NCBI GenBank assembly: GCA_012521805.1
Contig: JAAYLQ010000145.1
Location: forward strand, 1-17,937
DNA: 17,937 nt
From: Bacillota bacterium
GTDB lineage: Bacteria; Bacillota; Limnochordia; Darwinibacteriales; DTU012
Direction: 5' to 3'
Shown: piece after piece, positions 15,339 through 17,937 of the stretch
Position numbering within the stretch: position 1 is the stretch's first letter
Layout: every line of letters begins with the position of its first letter
The notes under the pieces: generated by a model
The model's database searches: none
What the model saw: the letters and a program-made list of their open reading frames with translations, nothing else
Told to the model about the DNA's origin: nothing
Translations under genes and position numbers: made by a program

Positions 15339-15629
15339 GTGAAATTTAAGCGATTAGCAGCAGAATATATGGAAAGATTAGAACAGTATGTGCCGGTAGT
15401 GGAGCGGGTGCATGGACCAACTCATCCGGAGTTCTATGGTGTCCGCAGGGTATTTGATCAGCTCAGCAGTAAACTTAAAGCTGCTGGGGCTGAACAGGCG
15501 GAGCTGAGCCAAGAGTTCCAGCAGCTGCGGGAGATCACCAGCAATTACCGGATCCCGGAGGATGTGTGCGAGACATACCAGGCGGTTTACGAAATGCTGG
15601 CGGAGCTGGATGGTGCGTATAGTGAGTAA
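15339..15629 (+). CDS. Small helical protein of unknown function with HG-x2-HPE motif, metal-operon first gene
   Basis: A 96-residue soluble protein, predicted mostly alpha-helical with many charged residues. I do not recognise a characterised family. The motif VHGPTHPEF (H25, H29, E31) and a distal C77-E78 could be metal ligands in a helical bundle, loosely like small hemerythrin-type domains; this is speculative. The start is GTG at 15339, nine bases after AAGGAG (15324-15329). An in-frame ATG at 15291 overlaps the predicted -10 box and is upstream of the transcription start, so it is rejected. It is followed after 32 bases by the P-type ATPase gene and later an HMA protein, which suggests a role in metal sensing, delivery or buffering. 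Confidence 0.8.
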   Translation: MKFKRLAAEYMERLEQYVPVVERVHGPTHPEFYGVRRVFDQLSSKLKAAGAEQAELSQEFQQLREITSNYRIPEDVCETYQAVYEMLAELDGAYSE

Positions 15630-15661
15630 CAGAATTGGCGAAGTTAGGGAGGGGTGAGAGG

Positions 15662-17518
15662 ATGCAGCACTTTATCTTGCGTAATAAGAATCAAATTGCC
15701 TTAATCAGTGGCATATTGATTGCCGCTGCTTTTATCAGCAGGGGGACTCTAGACAGCCTCGAGCTGTTTCGCTGGGCATTAATTACCGCCTCGGTTTTGG
15801 GGATCGCGCCGATTGCGATTCAGGCCTACCAGGCGTTAAGGGTGAAAGTGGTCAGCATTGATGTGTTGGTGACTATTGCTGTTGCCGGGGCGTTTTTGAT
15901 TCAAAATTTTGAGGAGTCGGCGATTGTAACCTTTCTCTTCCTCTTCGGTGCTTATTTAGAGCAGCGGACTTTAAATAAAACTCGTTCAGCAATTCGCGAG
16001 CTGACAGAAATGGCTCCGGAAACAGCCCTGAAAGCGATGGAAAACGGGGAGTTTGTAGAAGTTGAAATAGACGAGGTGGATGTTGGCGATGTGCTGCTGG
16101 TAAAAACTGGGGCTAAAGTGCCGGTGGATGGCACTGTTTTAAGGGGTGAAGGCAGCATCAATGAGGCCAGCATCACCGGGGAGTCAATTCCAGTGGCCAA
16201 AGAGCCGGGTTCCACTGTTTACGCCGGCACCATCCTCGATAACGGCACACTCCAGATTGTGGCGGATCGGGTTGGTGAGGATACCACCTTTGGTAAAATT
16301 ATTGAATTGGTAGAAGAAGCCCAGGATTCCAAGTCTGAAGCGGAGCGGTTTATTGATCGCTTCTCGAAATACTACACCCCTGCCGTTTTGGTAATCGGCC
16401 TGATTGTATGGCTGTTCTCCCGCGATTTAGAACTGGCGATTACAATTTTAGTATTGGGATGCCCGGGAGCGCTGGTAATCGGGGTGCCGGTGTCTAATGT
16501 GGCGGGTATCGGTAACGGAGCCCGCCATGGGGTACTGCTCAAGGGCAGCGAAGTGATTAGTGATTTCAGTCGGCTGGATACCATTGTCTTTGACAAGACC
16601 GGTACTTTGACTTTAGGCAGTCCTAGTGTTGCGGAAACAGAGTACTATGGAGACAATATTGAGGAAGCTTTGGGTTACCTGGCCAGCATAGAAAAGGAGT
16701 CCGATCATCCGCTGGCCAAGGCTGTTTTAGCAGCCATTCCCGATCCTCAGTCTGTACCTGTGGAAAACACCGAGGTGATTAAGGGCGGTGGGATTACAGC
16801 GGTGGTGGATGGCCATCGAGTTGCGGTTGGTAATGTGGCGCTGATGGAAAGGGAAAAGGTTGCTTTAAGTGACCAAGCCAAGGCGGATATTGCCCGCCTT
16901 GAGGCTGGCGGCAGCTCATTGGTTTTAACTGCAGTAGATGGAGAGCTCAAGATTTTAATGGGTGTGCGGGATCAGATTCGCCCTGGTGTTAAAGCTGATC
17001 TGGAAAAGCTGAAGCGGCTGGGTGTGAAAAATCTGGTCATGCTGTCTGGAGATAACCAAGGGACAGTGGATGCGGTCAGCCGCGAACTTGGTTTATTAAC
17101 AGAAGCCCACGGCAATATGCTGCCGGAAGATAAGGCGGCCTATATCAAGCGCCTGATTGAGCAGGAAGGGCAGATTGTTGCTTTTGTTGGCGATGGTGTA
17201 AACGACAGCCCTTCCCTGGCCCTGGCCCATATCGGGATCGCCATGGGTGGAGGCACAGATGTGGCCATTGAGACCTCCGATGTAGTTTTGATGAATTCCG
17301 ATTTCAGCCGCCTGCCCCATGCGCTGGGTCTGGCCAAAGCAACTGCCCGCAACATGAAGCAGAATATTATCATTGCTGTGGGAGTGGTCTTATTCCTCCT
17401 GGCCAGCCTCCTGTTCAGCGAATGGATGAACATGTCCATTGGTATGCTGGTCCATGAGGGCAGCATCTTAGCAGTAATTCTCAACGGTATGCGGCTGCTC
17501 CGCTACAGGCTGCGCTGA
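15662..17518 (+). CDS. P1B-type heavy-metal-transporting ATPase with CPG membrane motif
   Basis: A 618-residue pump that exports a transition metal ion using ATP. Four N-terminal membrane segments (about 11-27, 37-57, 66-81, 84-100) precede the actuator domain with TGES (172-175). Two more segments include the ion-pathway motif C267-P268-G269; then come the phosphorylation site DKTGT (D311), the nucleotide-binding SDHPLAK (H349), the hinge GDGVND (510-515), and two final helices with HEGS (598-601). The CPG triplet is not the CPC, SPC, TPC or CPH of the better-known subgroups, so metal specificity is uncertain; the HEG motif recalls P1B-4 pumps (Fe, Co, Zn). There is no N-terminal HMA domain; one is encoded separately downstream. 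GGGAGGGG (15647-15654) places the start at ATG 15662 rather than the in-frame TTG at 15635. Confidence 0.94.
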   Translation: MQHFILRNKNQIALISGILIAAAFISRGTLDSLELFRWALITASVLGIAPIAIQAYQALRVKVVSIDVLVTIAVAGAFLIQNFEESAIVTFLFLFGAYLEQRTLNKTRSAIRELTEMAPETALKAMENGEFVEVEIDEVDVGDVLLVKTGAKVPVDGTVLRGEGSINEASITGESIPVAKEPGSTVYAGTILDNGTLQIVADRVGEDTTFGKIIELVEEAQDSKSEAERFIDRFSKYYTPAVLVIGLIVWLFSRDLELAITILVLGCPGALVIGVPVSNVAGIGNGARHGVLLKGSEVISDFSRLDTIVFDKTGTLTLGSPSVAETEYYGDNIEEALGYLASIEKESDHPLAKAVLAAIPDPQSVPVENTEVIKGGGITAVVDGHRVAVGNVALMEREKVALSDQAKADIARLEAGGSSLVLTAVDGELKILMGVRDQIRPGVKADLEKLKRLGVKNLVMLSGDNQGTVDAVSRELGLLTEAHGNMLPEDKAAYIKRLIEQEGQIVAFVGDGVNDSPSLALAHIGIAMGGGTDVAIETSDVVLMNSDFSRLPHALGLAKATARNMKQNIIIAVGVVLFLLASLLFSEWMNMSIGMLVHEGSILAVILNGMRLLRYRLR

Positions 17519-17559
17519 ATCGGTAATAATTAAAAATAATATAGAAAGGGGATTTTCTC

Positions 17560-17787
17560 ATGAAAACCGCTACCATTCAATTAGAAGTTTTAACCTGCCC
17601 ATCATGCATGCAGAAGATTGAGGGTGCAGTGAAAGGTTTGGCAGGTGTTGACACAGATTCGGTTAAAGTGATGTTTAACTCCAGCAAAGTAAAACTGAAC
17701 TTTAACGATGACCAGATTTCAATCGATCAGATTGCAGAGGCCATTACTAAAGTCGGCTATGAAGTAAAGAAAACTAGTGTGAAATAG
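17560..17787 (+). CDS. Stand-alone HMA (heavy-metal-associated) metallochaperone
   Basis: A 75-residue ferredoxin-like HMA protein. Its metal-binding loop is LTCPSCMQKIEG (C13 and C16), a C-x2-C motif with CPSC in place of the GMTCxxC seen in copper chaperones. The C-terminal half has the expected beta-alpha-beta pattern and ends AITKVGYEV. It has its own ribosome binding site AAAGGGG (17545-17551) 41 bases after the ATPase stop and is the last gene of the operon. Since the ATPase lacks an HMA domain, this protein likely delivers metal to it or acts as its detached sensor domain. The metal is not known. Confidence 0.92.
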   Translation: MKTATIQLEVLTCPSCMQKIEGAVKGLAGVDTDSVKVMFNSSKVKLNFNDDQISIDQIAEAITKVGYEVKKTSVK

Positions 17788-17812
17788 ATGTGCTCCCTTG
17801 CGGAGCACATCT
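17786..17812 (+). other. Hairpin overlapping the HMA stop codon
   Basis: An 11-bp perfect stem AGATGTGCTCC / GGAGCACATCT with loop CTTGC begins at the stop codon (TAG 17785-17787). No T-run follows, so it is not a terminator by itself; it may protect the mRNA 3' end or aid the terminator eleven bases later. Confidence 0.7.
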
Positions 17813-17822
17813 CAGACTGTCG

Positions 17823-17860
17823 AAAAAAGGGTGTTTTCAACTTCTGAAACACCCTTTTTT
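17823..17860 (+). terminator. Bidirectional intrinsic terminator of the metal operon
   Basis: The 14-bp stem AAAAAAGGGTGTTT (17823-17836) / AAACACCCTTTTTT (17847-17860) has a ten-base loop, with six A on the left and six T on the right, so it can act on both strands. Confidence 0.88.
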
Positions 17861-17895
17861 GATGTCTTCTAGAATTGAACAACTGAAAAAATGAT

Positions 17896-17919
17896 AAAAA
17901 CAAGGGCCCTAGCAGGCCC
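17896..17919 (-). terminator. Possible terminator of a minus-strand gene beyond the right edge
   Basis: Read on the minus strand, GGGCC-TGCTAG-GGCCC (17919-17904) is followed by TTGTTTTT (17903-17896). I see no coding region between 17861 and 17937. Confidence 0.5.
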
Positions 17920-17937
17920 ATAATGCCAACTTTTTCA

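Noticed and set aside
17818..17824. A further TGTCGAA Spo0A-like box near the right end
   Set aside because: It lies between two transcription-end hairpins, not at a promoter, and one or two chance matches are expected in a window of this size.

Overview
The window comes from a bacterium, most likely a member of the Bacillota of Clostridia-like type. The reasons are strong GGAGG-type ribosome binding sites, frequent GTG and TTG starts, sigma-A promoters with TTGACA and TATAAT-like boxes, U-rich intrinsic terminators, and protein families typical of that phylum (MarR-ABC-ABC cassettes, Rae1/YacP-type NYN domains). GC content looks moderate. Finer placement is not possible from the sequence alone. 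I see no tRNA, rRNA, CRISPR array, transposase or phage gene.

Layout. (1) 1-224, minus strand: the N-terminal part of a zinc-dependent nucleoside deaminase that runs off the left edge, with its own promoter. (2) 305-4456, plus: a MarR regulator and two half-size ABC exporters. The promoter overlaps a tandem 22-bp repeat that looks like the MarR operator. The exporters form a heterodimer with one degenerate ATP site, and a hairpin terminator follows. (3) 4519-10265, plus: a tightly overlapping potABCD-type polyamine importer operon followed without a terminator by a dCache-type methyl-accepting chemotaxis protein. (4) 10266-13202, plus: an unusual leader (two promoters, two Spo0A-box-like sequences, a perfect 14-bp inverted repeat) ahead of a Tet(M)/EF-G-like translational GTPase fused at its C terminus to a Rae1/YacP-like NYN ribonuclease domain. 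(5) 13199-15272: a LysR regulator (minus) divergent from a YeiH/UPF0324 family exporter (plus), with palindromes between them. (6) 15227-17860, plus: a metal-handling operon of a small helical protein with an HG-x2-HPE motif, a P1B-type ATPase with a CPG (not CPC or SPC) membrane motif, and a stand-alone HMA metallochaperone. It is preceded by a terminator whose two stem arms are FNR/CRP-like boxes. The right end holds terminators from both directions, so an unseen minus-strand gene probably lies beyond 17937.

How the genes may work together. The MarR/ABC block looks like an inducible drug or toxic-metabolite efflux unit. The pot operon may couple import of a polyamine-like ligand to its chemotactic sensing. 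The GTPase-NYN fusion suggests a factor that enters the ribosomal A site and carries its own mRNA-cleaving domain; this is the most interesting protein here. The metal operon has an exact class II FNR/CRP promoter geometry (box centre at -41.5 from the predicted start), which predicts redox or anaerobic control by a regulator encoded elsewhere.
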